Assembly: GCA_964035015.1 (NCBI GenBank)
Contig: OZ036002.1
Coordinates: 2,348,501 to 2,412,500, forward strand
Length of the DNA: 64,000 bases
Origin: Corallium rubrum
Lineage: Eukaryota; Cnidaria; Anthozoa; Scleralcyonacea; Coralliidae
Direction: 5' to 3'
Notes under the pieces: generated by a model
Database searches by the model: none
What the model saw: only the letters and a program-made list of their open reading frames with translations
Told to the model about the DNA's origin: nothing
Position numbers and translations under genes: made by a program
In this document: piece after piece, positions 46,550 through 59,806 of the stretch
Position numbering within the stretch: the first letter of the stretch is position 1
Layout of the letters: every line of letters starts with the position of its first letter

Positions 46550-46961
46550 GCTGGGTCGAGATTGATTGAACTAACCAATCAGATGCCGAGTTTCATCGGA
46601 GTTGCCCAGAGCCTCCGTTCCTTGGTAATGACCAAAAGGATCGCAGGCTCTGGGTACGAGATTGGCAGCGCCCGGGCCTGCGCCCATGCTAGCAAATGTA
46701 AAACAGCGAAGAAAGAGAGCCTGGAACTAGGCTGCGGAATCAATAACAAGTGACGCGGTTTTGATGCGACGTTTTTACTGACGCCAACTTTTAGCACTGC
46801 GCTTTTCAGCGAGCGATTTAGAAGTTCGTTGCCAAGTTTCAAATTACGTTCCCAAGTTCAGAAGTTGATTACGAAGTTCGAATGTTTATTTCTACAAGCA
46901 GGGTGAAGGTATCACCACATTCATCCTCGGATTCATCACCAGATTCATCACCACAGTTGCA

Positions 46962-49900
46962 AAGCATATATTTCACGTTCAATAATTCCTTCAATAATCA
47001 ACCGATCGGCACACACAATATACCAAATTAAAGCTTATTATTCTATCTTTCTGGCCCAAGATTAACGGCGTTTGTTTGAACAATTTATAGAGGAGAAAAA
47101 TAATGATTTACTAGAAAGTACTCGCTCTTCGGTCTTGGGGGGAAAATTTCGATAGCTTCTGTTATTTTTAATTCTATAGTCTTGCTGGCCCAAAAAAAAT
47201 TAGAAGTGGCCCAGATCTGGTTCGGGAGATATTCGCATTTAGAGCGAGAAACCCAAACTGTAATTACATCGCGGAAATAGAAATCTTTAATAATTGTACT
47301 TGCCGACAAAGTCCTTGAGGGGGAAATTTCGATGGCTTCCGTTATCTTTAACCAGCTTTCCTATATTTCAAAATGAAGCTCATTCTATCGTCTTGCTTGC
47401 CCAAGAAAACTTAGAAGTGGCCCAGATCCGGTTTAAGAGTTATTCGCTCTTAAAGCGAGACGCCGAAACTGTCAATTACATGTAGTTGCCGACATAGTCC
47501 TTGGGGGAAAAATTTCGATGGCTTCCGTTATTTTTAACCAGATTTCCTATATATCCAAATGAAGCTCATTCTATCGTCTTGCTGGCCAAAGAAGAATTAG
47601 AAAAATTAGAAGAGTTTAAAGAGAGAAGCACAAACTGTCAATTACATGGAAAGTTGGTTAAAAACAACGGAAGCCATCGAAATTTTCCCCCCAAGACCAT
47701 CCCGGCGAACTTGTGTAATTGACAGTTTGGGCTTCTCGCTTTAAAAGCGAATAACTCTAGAACCAGATCTGGGCCACTTATAATTTTACTTGGGCCAGCA
47801 AACGATAGAAGGAGCTTCATTTTGATATATAGGAAAGCTGGATAAAAACAACGGAAGCCATCGAAATCCCCCCCAAATGAATGTGGCGATACCTTCACAG
47901 TTTTGGCGTAAGCGAGTAACTCTTAAACCAGATATGGGCCACTTCTATTTTTTCTTGGGCCAGCAAGACGATAGAATGAGTTTCATTTCATTTTGATATA
48001 TAGGATAGCTGGTTAAAAACAACGGAAGCCATCGAAATTTTTCTCCCAAAACCATCCTGACGAACTTTATAATAATAAAGTGTTCTATTTTTAGCACGCT
48101 GTAAAATTGACAGTTTGGGCGTCTCGCTTCAAAAGCGAACAACTCTTGAACCAGATCTGGGCCACTTCTAATGGCCAGCAAGACGATAGAATGAGCTTCA
48201 TTTTGATATATAGGAAGCCATCGAAATCCCCCCCCCCCTGGACTATGTCGGCAACTATAGTTAATAAAGTGTTCTATTTTTGGCGCGCTGTGTAATTCAC
48301 AGTTTGGGCGTGTCGCTTTAGATAGATAGATAGATAGATAGTTTAATAATCAATTTACATCACAGCCTTGCTAGGCTGAATTGCGTAAATTTACAATAAT
48401 ACATTTCATGAGAACACTAAAAAGCTAAAAAGTTATATAAATCTATAAATAAACTACTAATGTTATATTAACTAATTACTAATTACTGATTACAATAAAA
48501 ATTCAATTTAAGTGGATACTCGACTTAGGTGCACATCGCTGGAATAAAAGTGTTTTTAAATCTGTTTGTACGCGTATAGTGGTTATCAAAAACACGCTTT
48601 CGCCTCAGATTATAACTGGAGACATGCCTGGGAGGAAGCAGGTGATGGAGCTTATGTGATGGATCCGATACAACAGTGTTAAATAGCTTCCTACATTGAT
48701 ACTGTCGCCTATCTTTAAGCGTGCTAAGATTAAATACTTCGAGGTTGTTCGTGTAGGCTACGTTCGGCGAGATAATAGAAAGAGCACGTTTTTGAACATG
48801 CTCTAGGTCGTCGCTTAAATACGTTGGTATGGAGTTATGGAAAACCGACGAGCAGTACTCTAAAACGGGCCTAACACAGCTAGAATAAAAATTAATAATA
48901 TCACATGATGGTACTTTCGCACGTTTCAATAACATAAGAAAATATAGACGTTTGTTCGCCTTTTTTATCGTTTCATTGATATGTTCGTTCCATTGGAGCG
49001 TGTTAGAAATCGTAACCCCCAAGATCTTAGCATGATCAACTAGCCCCAAATCCTTGGAGTTAACTACAATCGGATCGAACGGTTGCTTGGTCTTCTTGAA
49101 ATCAATAATTAACTCTTTGCATTTATCTTCATTCAGCTGAAGCTTATGTTCGACTGACCAACTCTCTACCAAGTCAACGGCATCCTGGATGACTGCTGGA
49201 TCTTTTAGGGACTACTTCAGCGAGAGTGGAGTCGTCGACATACTTCCACATGCTCACATCGGGAGGGTTAAGGTCATTTATCATATGGAGGAATAACCAG
49301 GGTCCAAGTTTCGTGCCCTGTGGCACTCCTGATGGAACGTGCCCCCAATCAGAAAAGCAATCCCTAGAGAGCTTGACACGTTGCCTTCTTTCCATTAGAA
49401 AGTCGCAGACCCAGCGAGCTACACCGTGCGGGATGCGCAGGCTGTACACTTTATCAGCAAGGATTTGGTGGTCGATGAGGTCGAACGCTTTCCTGTAATC
49501 CAATAATAGTACCCTAACAGCAGCTCCACTAGCATCGGTGGCCTTCGACCATGTGTGAATCATAGAGATAAGCGCTTGTGCCGTAGAAGACTTGGGTATG
49601 GCTCCAAATTGGTTTGGATCAATAATCTCAAGGACCGCGGGGGCAACATAAGTGACTACCACGAAGTCCTCGGCCACTTTCGACAAAGCTGAAGTCAGTG
49701 AGATTGGTCTGATGTGTTTGCTGACGAAAGTAACTGGTTTTACCTTTGGCAGCGGGGTCACGTTCGCGTACTTCCATGAAGGTGGAAGTTCTTGCTCGAC
49801 AAAAGAACTGTTAAGAATGGAACAAACAGGAGCAGCAAGGATGTCAGCGTAGTCTTTAAGTAACCAATTTGCCACCTCGTCAGGGCCGGATGCTTTGCGA

Positions 49901-50660
49901 GAGTTCAGCTTCGATAGTGCTGTACATACGGTCGTTTCGGTTAGCTCAAGTACCTCAGAATCGGTTTCAAATGGGGGAAGAGAATCCAGCGGTTTGTAAG
50001 CGGACATTGGTTCCAGAAGAGCATCGTTGATCATATTTGCAATGTCTTCCATTGATTGATCTTGGATTCCGTCAATGTGGAGTTGTGATTTAAGATCTTC
50101 ACTTCCTGTTGATGGCACCATACCTGCAATTTTCTTAACATCACTCCACCATTTGCTGGGTTTGGCCTTCTTCAGGTTCTCAACCTTGGACGCGTAGAAC
50201 CTGCTTCGACAAGACTTTCTTTTGCGATTTACAATGTTTCGATAGTGCCGATAGCGTTGCGTATCACCCTCCGCAAAAGCCTTCTGACGTAAATTAATTA
50301 GATGTTTAAATTCGGCAGTAATCCACGGTGCATCATTCACATGAAAATGCGAATAACTCTTAAACTAGATCTGGGCCACATCTAATTTTTCTTGGGCCAG
50401 CAGGACGATAGAATGAGCTTCATTTTGATTTATAGGAAAGCTGGTTAAAAATAACGGAAGTCATCGAAATTTTTTCCCCAAGACCGAAGAGCGAGTACTT
50501 TCTAGTAAATCGTTATTTTTCTCCTCTATAAATTGTTCAAACAAACGCCGTTAATCTTGGTCCAGAAAGATAGAATAATAAGCTTTAATTTGGTATATCG
50601 TGTGTGCCGATCGGTTGATTATTGAAAGAATTATTGAATGTGAAATATTTGCTTTGCGAA
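46962..50660. mobile_element. Foldback element with tandem-repeat arms, interrupted by a LINE
   Basis: The ends GCAAAGCATATATTTCACG (46963) and GTGAAATATTTGCTTTGC (50660) are complements, and about 290 bases of each end match in inverted sense. Inside are several about 170-base units containing AGATCTGGGCCACTTCTAAT, GGCCAGCAAGACGATAGAAT and ACGGAAGCCATCGAAATTT, direct at 47130-47640 and inverted from 47640 to 48320. The LINE at 48318-50340 lies in one unit. Confidence 0.7.
48318..50340 (-). mobile_element. CR1/L2-like LINE, 5'-truncated
   Basis: The minus strand starts in the linker before the reverse transcriptase (PWITAEFKHLINLRQKAF), continues through GPDEVANWLL, LLDYRKAFDLIDHQIL, SGVPQGTKLGPWLF and KYVDDSTLAE (catalytic YVDD), and shifts frame near 49205 (next frame DPAVIQDAVDLVESW). 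It then runs through KILGVTISNTLQWNEHIN to TNRFKNTFIPAMCT. The endonuclease is absent. The 3' end is AATTCAGCCTAGCAAGGC and a (ATCT)n tail next to GCGACACGCC. It sits inside a repeat unit between TCGCTTTA and AAAATGCGAATA. Clade call rests on YVDD and the microsatellite tail. Confidence 0.8.
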
Positions 50661-50734
50661 TGTACATAATCCAATCTCCGAAAGAAAACGCAATTTGCAA
50701 TACACAAAACACGATTGCCTGTAACGTATTTCCA

Positions 50735-51105
50735 CACAGCGTTCATATGTCGAGTCTCTTAATCGGGTATTAAATATCAACACAGCTAGCGACATTACTG
50801 ACCAATATCAAACTATGTCTGTGAACACGCAAAACACATCCGAGACGAGAAAGACTTGATCAGACTCTGATCATCAGACAGTAGGAAAGCTAAGAAAGAA
50901 AGCATTATTTCCACACATGTACAGCGTTCATATGTCAAGTCTCTTCGGGTATTAAATATCAACACAGCTTCATGTATATTATATATAATATCAAGATATA
51001 CTTGCCAGCGACATTACTGACCAATAACTATGTCTGTGAAAACACAAAACACATCCGAGAGGAGAAAGACTTGATCAGACATCAGGAAAGCAAAGAAAGA
51101 AAGCA
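50735..51105. repeat. Direct tandem duplication of about 180 bp
   Basis: GCGTTCATATGTCGAGTCTC, GGGTATTAAATATCAACACA, GCGACATTACTGACCAAT and GAAAGACTTGATCAGAC occur twice in order, at 50739-50905 and 50922-51105. The second copy has an extra AT-rich insert (about 50970-51000). Confidence 0.75.
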
Positions 51106-51164
51106 TTTGGCATGCACGCATCAGTTTCGCAAAGTCTTATTATGTTTGTCTTGGTCGAGACGGC

Positions 51165-54100
51165 GGAATAAGTTAAAATTTGATATTTATTCAAACAACA
51201 ACATAAATACCAGATTTGGTATATAAGATACATACATATAACATATAAACTGAACTACGTGCTCAACTACTGTATAGACTTTCAAAACTTGTTAAAACAT
51301 TAAAACAGTATTTAGCTACCAAAGTCATAATTGTTTTGTCTTGCATAGCAATGACATACATAAAAAGGTCTTGGTAGCTAAATTTAGTAAACGAGTTATT
51401 TATTTTACCGAGACTTTCCATAAAATTAACTCTAAGATCGGCGAACTGTGTGTTTCTGCATGACATTAAAAGGTGTTGTTCGTTCCCAATCTCATTTAGA
51501 TCACAATGTTTGCATAATCTTTCACTGTATGAAACATTTCCGTATCGACCAGTTTCAACAGGTAATTTATGAGCTGAAATTCTTAATTTTGTAACCGCTT
51601 GACGATGTTTTCAAAGCCAAAATTTATTTTCAGTTTTTTAAAGACTCTTAATTTGCCATTATTTCCACCTTGTTGAATCTGCTCTTTCCAGTATTCGGTA
51701 TAAAACTCATGTAATTTATTCCTCAAGTAATGGCAAAAATTTCCTTGTTCTTCGGGTGGTATTACAAAATTTTTAAAATTATTAACTTCTATATTACATA
51801 GTTGTAGTAAATATTTTGTGAATAATATTGGTTGTAAATTAGAGTCGATACAGACTCTCGCTGCTTCACCAGCGAGGGTATCTGTAAAAGTTGAGCTTTT
51901 GATGCGAAACCAATATTTTGTTATAAGTGTAGCTATTTGTATAATTAGGGGTGCCCTTCCTAGTTCACCATAGACAGCTAAATTAGTAGATTTTGAGTGC
52001 ACACCCAAGATTCTTTTGCAGAATTTTAGATGTAGTCTTTCTATATCATTTGTTAATTTAAGAATTTTGGTTTTAAACATCGCAAAAGAGTTTATTTTAC
52101 CCAGTAAGTATGGACCCCAAATTTCGCAGCTATACAGTAAAACGGGAACTACAGTTGAAGAGAAAAGTTTTAAAAGTAATTTTATTGGTACATTCTCCAC
52201 GTTTGAAAAACTTTTGAATAAACAATGATAGGCACGTATTGCTTTACCATAAAGTATTTTTTGTGTTCGTTTAAAATTACCGGAAAAGTGAAAAGTAATA
52301 CCAAGGTAACAATATTCATCAACTTGCTCTAGAGCAATATTCCCAAAAGACCAAATTGATGAGAAGTGTGCACGTCTTTGGGTTGGTGTTCCAAACAATA
52401 AAACTTTTGATTTTTTTAAATTAATGTTCAACTTCCATTTCTTGGTGTAAAATTCAAGCTTTGTGAGACAGTTTTGTAAGCCAGACTTGGACTCGGATAG
52501 TAAAACTAAGTCGTCTGCGTAAAGTAAACAATTTAAATCAGTTTCATCAAGTTTTACTGGGGCACACGAGCTGTTAAATAGATTAGGTATATCATTGATA
52601 AACATGTTGAATAAGGTGGGACTTAGATTGCATCCTTGTTTTACCCCAATATGGGACTTAAAGAAAGGAGTACTTCCCTTATCCAATTTTACCGAGCAAT
52701 CAACTGAGGAATACATACTTAGCATTAGACGTATGAAATTCTTACTACAACCATATTGAATAAGTTTGAAGAAAAGTCCTTCTCTCCACACGCTGTCGTA
52801 GGCTTTTTTAAAGTCGATAAAACAGGCAAAAATTGGTTTTCGTTTTGACTTATAAACATCTATTAAAGTTTTAAGAACTAGTAAATGATCTGCTGTTCTG
52901 CAATTTTTCCGAAAACCGATTTGACATTTACTCATAATTTTGCACTCTTCCAGAAATTTAGTTAAACGAGTATTCATAATCAATGTGAAAAATTTTCCTA
53001 GACAGCTGCCTATACAAATTCCTCTATAGTTACTCGGGTCAATTGTACTACCTGATTTATATATTGGGACTATGAAACCCTTTGACCAATGTGATGGAAA
53101 CACACCGTAGGATAGAATAGTATTAAACAATTTTACAAAATAGGATGGTAAAACTTCGACTGCTAACTTAATGATCTCATTGGACAGTGAATCACCGGCA
53201 CTGGCTTTTTTGTTCTTTAATCTCTTTGACAGTTTGCACAATTCTTCAAGTGAGATTGGTTTGTCAAGGGTATCGTTTTTGCAGGCTGCCCAAATATTGA
53301 AATCCTTCACAATTTGAGCTTCGTTGCTTATCTTTTCAGTGTTGAAATTTATCTTGTTCAAATTTCTAAAATAATCAAACCATTCCGATGATGGTATTTC
53401 ATTAGACGTACATGATTTACGTGTTTTTATAGAATTAACTAGCTTCCAGAATCCTTTAGGATTGTTATTGGATAAAATTTCAATTTGATTTAGTATAGAA
53501 TTATGAAATTGTCTTTTTTGTTTCTTAACCATGCGTTTATATTCCTTTCTTTTTGAAAAAAATAGATGACGTAAATAGACATCATTAGGATATTTTGTCA
53601 GTAAACTTCCTAAATTTCTCAAATTCTTTTTAAGAGTATGGCAATTTGTATCATACCATTTTTGTTTCACCTTTGTTTTGTTTTTATTGTTCGTTTTCTT
53701 TTGTTTCTTAGTATATAATACTTTTTGGGATGTATCACATAATATTTTGGAAAAATTAGTTACAAGCATATCAACATCGATTGATTTTTCGCTATATGTA
53801 GGCTGGAGAAACAATGAATCTAATTTATTTTGTACTTCATTCGAGACCATAAATTCTCTCAAACAATCTTTCTGGTTCTCATTCCACACAAAAGACACAG
53901 GATGAGGCATTAATTTTAATGCATCATCTGGAGTTTTGGGGATTTTAATTCTCATCACAAAAGATAAATAGGAATGATGAGAAAATTCAGTGATATCGGC
54001 TACTGTAAGGCTAATAATAGATGAAAGCAGGTCTTGTGAAACAATAACGTAATCAACAACACTTGCTCCATTATAAGTTTGACAAGTGAACTGACCAATG

Positions 54101-55112
54101 AGATCTCCGTTGGTTCTACCATTTAGTGCAACCATACTATTGCCAATACATAAATCAATTAAAGATCGCCCATAAGAATTTACATGACAATCTCTTGAGG
54201 ATCGCTTATCTAATGTGAGTGGGGTATAATTTTCATCCTCAAGAAATGGATCATCAATAAAATCATCTAGGCTACCTATTCTAGCATTGAAATCTCCACA
54301 TAAAATAACCTTACCCAAAACTGAAAATTTATAGATACTATCTTGAAGATTTTCAAAATGATCAATATTAATTCGTGTTTCACGGGAGGAGTTTTGAGGT
54401 GGTATGTAAACAGTACAAATGAAAATATCATGTGTAAGGTTGAAAAACGTTTTATCCAGTTTCCACCATACAAACTCTTCACTACTCTCTTTATCTAAAA
54501 ATTTAATCCCTTTTCTAAGAGATGATCTAATAAGAATTGTAATACCACCAGAACTTCTACGTGATTTTTGAGAAACTTCTTTTCGGCATTTTGAAAACGA
54601 AAAGAAACCATCAATATTAATATTATTGTGACCATAGGGAAGCCAGGTCTCTACTAGTGAGATTAAATCAAAGTTTTGTAATTTTGAAATGAAGTCTGTA
54701 TCATTAAGCTTACTAGACAGACCTTCAATATTCCAACTTGCAAACCGGAGAAAATTTTTTGCCATTAATTGAAGTTTAACTACTAAAGAACTATTTGAGT
54801 AAACTAATTAAACAAGTCTATTATTAAAAAATGAAGGAATTGGTGGATACATTACCCTTTGATAATGCTGCTGCTGATTAATGCTAATATTGTTTTGAAT
54901 CAGTCGATTCAATAAGTCTGATATATTCTTCAGCTGGTCTTGCATCCCAATTATCACAGGTTGAGGTACATTGTTACCGACGGTGCCTCTTGACTGTAAA
55001 TCAGTTGGTTAAATGCGCACTTGCGGAGTAGGCTAAGAGCGAGACACAGAAGGGGGAAAAAAACCCGAGCCGAAACCAAGACTCGACCTACTACAGGTAG
55101 CCCGAGTAATAA
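51165..55112 (-). mobile_element. APE-type LINE, near full length
   Basis: The minus-strand ORF starts ATG at 54765 and runs 1,060 codons to 51583. N-terminal endonuclease: FASWNIEGL, LVETW, ILCGDFNAR, VVDYVIVS and SHHSYLSF (about residues 5-265). Reverse transcriptase: AGDSLSNEIIK, SNYRGICIGSCLGK, FIDFKKAYDSVW, GVKQGCNLSPTLFN and LLYADDLVLL (catalytic YADD about residue 749). A stop follows VKRLQN, but the +1 frame continues as HRQAVTKLRISAHKLPVETG, a Cys/His knuckle (LCKHCDLNEIGNEQHLLMSC) and on to about 51268, the usual C-terminus of such ORFs. One frameshift near 51600 thus truncates it. The 5' UTR extends to about 55112; the 3' boundary is approximate. Clade not assigned. Confidence 0.85.
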
Positions 55113-56470
55113 AGGTCCTTGCTTCAAAAGGCCCAAACACCTATTCAAACAAACCCGAGTGAACAGTTACAGATGGTGATAAAGCATCTCGTTCTTGATG
55201 ACAAAGCATTCCAAAATCATAAATGAGCGCAGACTATATAAACAAGCGTTTAGGTAACTTTGTACGCATTGATTGCAGCACGAGATAAATATAATTGTAG
55301 CCTAATCTGGATCCAAGTAAAGCTATTAATTAACCACATATATATATATTATCGACTTACCACAAAGGCATTGTACCCTGTTAATGCCAGGAATAAACAA
55401 CACGAAAAGGCAAAGCAAAAGGGTTTTCATACTTGGCGAGTTGGCGCGGAATAAACACTCAAACATGCAAAGGTGAAATATTAATAGTCACGTTTACACG
55501 ATTATGACGCACGGCATAAGTGCGCGCGCCCACGCATGGCTTTGCACAAGTATGATATCACTGATTTGAGTAGATCATGACGCAAGCGAGCTGGCCCGTT
55601 TAGCGATATCTGCCATTTTAGTCATATGCGGTACAGGCTAAGCAAGATTCCGCCTCACACTTTTTTCCCTATTAAAATTTCTTTACCTTCATGAGAGAAA
55701 CCGAGGGCTGACCCGCTTGCCGAGATCCCAGCAGCGTGGTGTGCCGAGGTCTCGGTATAAAGCGGGATGAAATTTCTCCTTAACGCTTTAATACTTGGAT
55801 GAAATGAAGTCATTAAGGACAAAAAGTTATTATTTTCGATGAGATTTAAGGATAGTTGAAGATTCTATTTTTTAATATTAGAATATTAATCACAATTGTA
55901 TAATGCAAGGATTGATTTTGAGGCAACCAAACATGCATGTGCAATACAACAAAATTGTTATCTTTGATGGCTGATCAAGCGGTTTTTAAATATTACATAA
56001 AGCTCTGTGGCTCATATTGTAAATAGTACTTGGAATTTTGGATGTTTATGTTAATAAAATTGATTCTTCTTTTGTTTTTGTTCAAAACAGGAACTTAAGA
56101 TTGATGACGTTTCTAGAAAATTTCAAAATTTCTTGGGAAAGGTACAATGAAGTTTCTCTAAGTAATTTAACAATAGCAAGGTATGAAATCAATTAAAATT
56201 CCAACTATACTATGAACTCAAATTTCAAACAAACATATGAAGACGTTGCCTTTCTTTTTTCAAAAGTTTCAGATCCGTTTTCGATAACTCTTGTTCCAAC
56301 ACTATGTTGTATATTTACAAAATGAAATAGGTTAAGAATAAAAGACTGCGCATTCTACGCAGATCAACGTGATCGTGTCGAGGCAATGAGGCATACCAAA
56401 AAGGCGCTCCAAGCAGCCGCCATACGACACAGTTCAGACCACGGCGGCACGAATCACAGCTAAGATGTAG
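55113..56470. other. Intergenic stretch, no gene recognised
   Basis: No supported exon, RNA gene or clear terminal-repeat element was found. Short open frames show no domain. Confidence 0.5.
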
Positions 56471-56489
56471 GTGTTGATTACTTGATTGG

Positions 56490-56700
56490 AAGACTTGAAG
56501 GAGGGAGGAAAATCGGGGAACCTGGCGAAAAACCCTCGAAGCACAGGAGAGAGCAACTATAACTGACTCTACTCACATATATGAGTTCCAAGCTCGACAA
56601 CGGGGTCATTCCCAAGCGGTCACCCATCCAAGTACTAACGCCGTCCACGCTATATATATATATATATATATACAGCACACGCCACCCGGGTTTCCCAATG
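56490..56700 (-). mobile_element. Second 5S-derived SINE copy
   Basis: On the minus strand GTTAGTACTTGGATGGGTGA, CCGCTTGGGAATGACC and GAGCTTGGAACTCAT match the copy at 14600-14830 and the 5S C-box region. A (TA)n tract (56652-56671) replaces the A-box part, and GTGGCGTGTGCTG remains at the head. Confidence 0.65.
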
Positions 56701-56955
56701 AAAAAGTTGACTGGTGAAGGTTTGTCTTTCGTGACATTAGTATACTTCAAACACTTATTTGTAATTCATGAGGAAAACCGAAAACAGAAAAGAAATACCT
56801 ATTTAATCAGTATTTAGAAATCGGAGATGATTAAAGTCACATTTAGCAAACTTCTAAATCGATTATCTCTTCAGCAGATTTGTTTCTGAAGCTATACCCA
56901 ACACTCGTCAATTTTCGTCCTCTGGTGTCTAAATAGAATACAACCAAGCTGCATG

Positions 56956-57424
56956 CAGTGGCGGATCAAGCATGAGCGGGGCCCCTGGCACATTAGTGCT
57001 GATCCGCCTCCCCCCGAAGTCCTAAAGGGACTAGAAAAATCGGGGGAAATCAATAAAAAAATGCGACTAGCAACAAGCTGGTAATTGCGAATAGCTAGTT
57101 TGTAAATATCTTGTAAAATGTTTGTGTTTATCAATGGCATTCAATCTACATTTCTGGAACTCTGGTTCTCTAAGATATTTACAAAGAATAATTTAAAGTT
57201 TAGATTGAAAATTATAAATATATTTACAAGTTTCTTATAGCAATAGCTTTTGGAATGATTCTGAAATATTTTTGCTCTTCTTATAAGTTGTAATGTGTGA
57301 TAAAGCTATAGTATAAGCCTTAATAAATTAAAACCAAAAGATCCCAAAAATCTGCGGGGCCCTCCGAAAGCGCGGGGCTGGCCCTGGCACTTGCCCAAAG
57401 TGCCCTCCCCTTAATCCGCCACTG
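56956..57424. mobile_element. hAT-type MITE, 469 bp
   Basis: Termini CAGTGGCGGATCAAG / CTTAATCCGCCACTG, perfect 8-bp duplication GCTGCATG (56948-56955, 57425-57432). CAGTGGCGGAT ends are typical of hAT-like elements. No coding frame. Confidence 0.85.
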
Positions 57425-57572
57425 GCTGCATGGTTAAAAATAACTTGCTGCGAGAAGAGCATTATTTTGTTTCTTCGCCGCTGAGAGAGAGGAAGTCAGG
57501 AAGAAATTAGAATTGAAAGCATGCATATCAGTACAATCTCGAACCCAGCCCAGAGCAGAAAACAAAACGAAA

Positions 57573-57650
57573 CGGACGGAACGGAACGAAACGAAACGAA
57601 ACGAAACGAAACGAAACGAAACGAAACGAAACAAAACAAAACAAAACAAA
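57573..57650. repeat. ACGAA/ACAAA pentanucleotide array
   Basis: Period-5 array with ACGGA, ACGAA and ACAAA blocks in order, another example of block-wise unit drift. It is bracketed by GAGAGAGGAAG-rich segments in inverted sense (57485 and 57725). Confidence 0.85.
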
Positions 57651-58145
57651 TCTTAAACGGGTTGACTTCGTCCTAAATCTTTGATTAAAGCCAAACACGA
57701 ATACAGCAGAGCCTTCTTTTCCTCCTCTCTCTCAGCGAAGAAAAAAAATCTGGAAAAGAAGGCTCTACTCGCCTTCAATTTATACACAAAGCGCCTGTTC
57801 TAGCACAATTTTTGCATGTGCGCTGGCACGCCGCTCCGATCTTGAAACTAGAGGTAGATTTTCTCTCGGAAATAGCTTTTTGTGCCGAGTTTATTCGCAT
57901 TATATATATTGGGTAGGTTTTCCTTTCGTTGTCACAATGAAATTAGTCTCCTCCACTGATTTGTCCCTATATTCACATTCATACCGACATACGTGTTTTG
58001 TACATGATTGTATTGTATGTGTGTGTATGTTTAGATTGTTTCGTAACTGTTTTGGCAAGCGTTTAGACTTTAGTCGGTTTAGAAGACAAATGTATACGTA
58101 CCTATAGCTATATTTAACAAATAAAACATGAAGCTCCGTACATAT

Positions 58146-58281
58146 GTACTCTTATAGAGGTACGTTTGACGTCATTCCAACACGAAAGAAGTTGAGTAAA
58201 CGGACGAGGCGATAGCCGAGTAAAATTGCCTTTACACTTCTTTCGTGTTCAAATCAGGTCAAACGTATTTTTATCAGAGTA
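58146..58281. mobile_element. Short foldback MITE
   Basis: GTACTCTTATAGAGGTACGTTTGA pairs loosely with TCAAACGTATTTTTATCAGAGTAC, and AACACGAAAGAAGT with ACTTCTTTCGTGTT. 136 bp; no coding frame. Confidence 0.6.
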
Positions 58282-58742
58282 CAAATGCATAAGAGCGATA
58301 TGTTTTATTTGCTGGGTTTTTTTTAAATAATAAGAAAAAAAAATAGCTAAAAATTAGACAGATTTGGAAACTGGCCGCCAGGTGACGTTCCATGCCATTT
58401 TACGTCATTCATGATTTCCATACCCTTATAAATACACGGGGCCTTGCCAGCCAATCAGAGCGTGCGTAGAGGACTCTTCTTTTTGTTTTGTTTGTTCTTT
58501 TTTTGGTTGGGTGTGTAAATTTCCGTCGTGGGGGCGTATTTACTGGGAAATATGTCCCTGAGGGATCCTATGAACGGAATATTCGTTTTGGGTCACAACC
58601 CAAATTATTTCAACACATGACGTATGAGTCATTTGACTCGTTTCTAAGAACCTAATCTGTAGATAAACAGAGGAAGTCGTTCTATTACGCAGCAGAATTT
58701 CGCTAGAGTCTTCAGGCATTGAGGGTCTTCCTACCAAGCAGA

Positions 58743-58812
58743 ATGAAGGTATTTTCAATACTGTTTATCGCGTTCTTCATCGCGTTGTTTAACATGGCAC
58801 ACTCGTTTTGTG
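58743..58812 (+). CDS. Cobalamin-binding protein gene B, signal-peptide exon
   Basis: ATG at 58743 opens MKVFSILFIAFFIALFNMAH then SFC, a typical cleavable signal peptide (positive residue, long hydrophobic core, small residues near the end), and stops at GTAAGT in phase 1. Exon 2 resumes in the matching phase with CAAAAGGAAGC. This supports secretion, as expected for intrinsic factor/transcobalamin-type carriers. I prefer this ATG because upstream there is no in-frame ATG before the hydrophobic core. Confidence 0.8.
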
Positions 58813-59806
58813 GTAAGTCTTTTACTTTTTCCACTCACTATTTTGTTTTTAACTTAAGAAAACATGAAACTTGCCGCCTGGCTGTAGAAATTCGCGCCAC
58901 CGTCGTTTCGCTCCAATGATGTTACATTTTATCATATTGATTAAAAGCTTCGGGGCCATTTGCCCTGAGAAGAGTCTTTGAGTTAGACAGTGACAGTGAG
59001 CAGCTAAACAAGATATATAATCTCGGATTTAACCGTCGTCGACCACAACATTGCCGAACCAAAAACAATAGTTAACCTCTTTGGTATCTGTTTAAAAGGT
59101 CTCTAGAAAGCTGCGTATAGGCAGTGTTTTGGATAGAGCAAAAGGTGGTAAAACTAACGAGATTAAAGTTCAGATAACGATTGAAATACTGACGTTCCGA
59201 GCGGAACCCTTCATTTGAACAGCGTAAAATGTGTATTTAGTGAGTTGCATGGGTTGCTATTCGACGGTCGGTGTTTTTGTCAGTCTGTCCTGTGCTTGGC
59301 GGATGCTTGCTAACGCCAGACGGTTTTACTGGTCAAAAGAAGCCTTGGTAGTCGAAACGAAGTCGAATACTTGTGGGTATTGTGAACAGTCGAAACGACT
59401 TCCTGTCCGCTTAAAGATCAAGTTTGGACAGGTATATAATGAATTGCGTCATTCGTCACATCTGCATGCAATATTGACAATAGTCTTGTGACAAGTATTA
59501 CCAGTATATCATTCCCATCAAACAGCTCAGGGCCTGTTTTATGGGGCGAGTTACTTTACTGCCTCATGTTGAGACAATAAACGAAATTGAAAAGAATTTG
59601 ACGTCAGTGAAATAGAGGCAAGTTACCTGATCAGCATGGATACCCAGTTTGCCAAGATAAATTTTACGTAGTGTTTATAGATCCTTCTAATAAGTGTAGA
59701 ATACGTAATTTTCACCCTACAACGCCAATTCCTTTTCAATTTTTCTTTTGAATGTAAATAACCGGCTGGTGGTTATATCCACACAGTAAGTCCTGCATAT
59801 AAGGTC

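Larger units (their letters stand above)
44154..46665. mobile_element. 2.5-kb element with CCAATCTCGTACCCAGAGCC termini
   Basis: Arms of about 75 bases (CCAATCTCGTACCCAGAGCC, TGCGATCCTTTTGGTCATTA and on) in inverted sense at 46590-46665; duplication CAGCGC at 44148-44153 and 46666-46671. Terminal sequence resembles the 220-bp MITE next to it. It contains a LINE 3' end (44740-44845) and the palindrome at 45048-46549. No transposase recognised. Confidence 0.75.
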
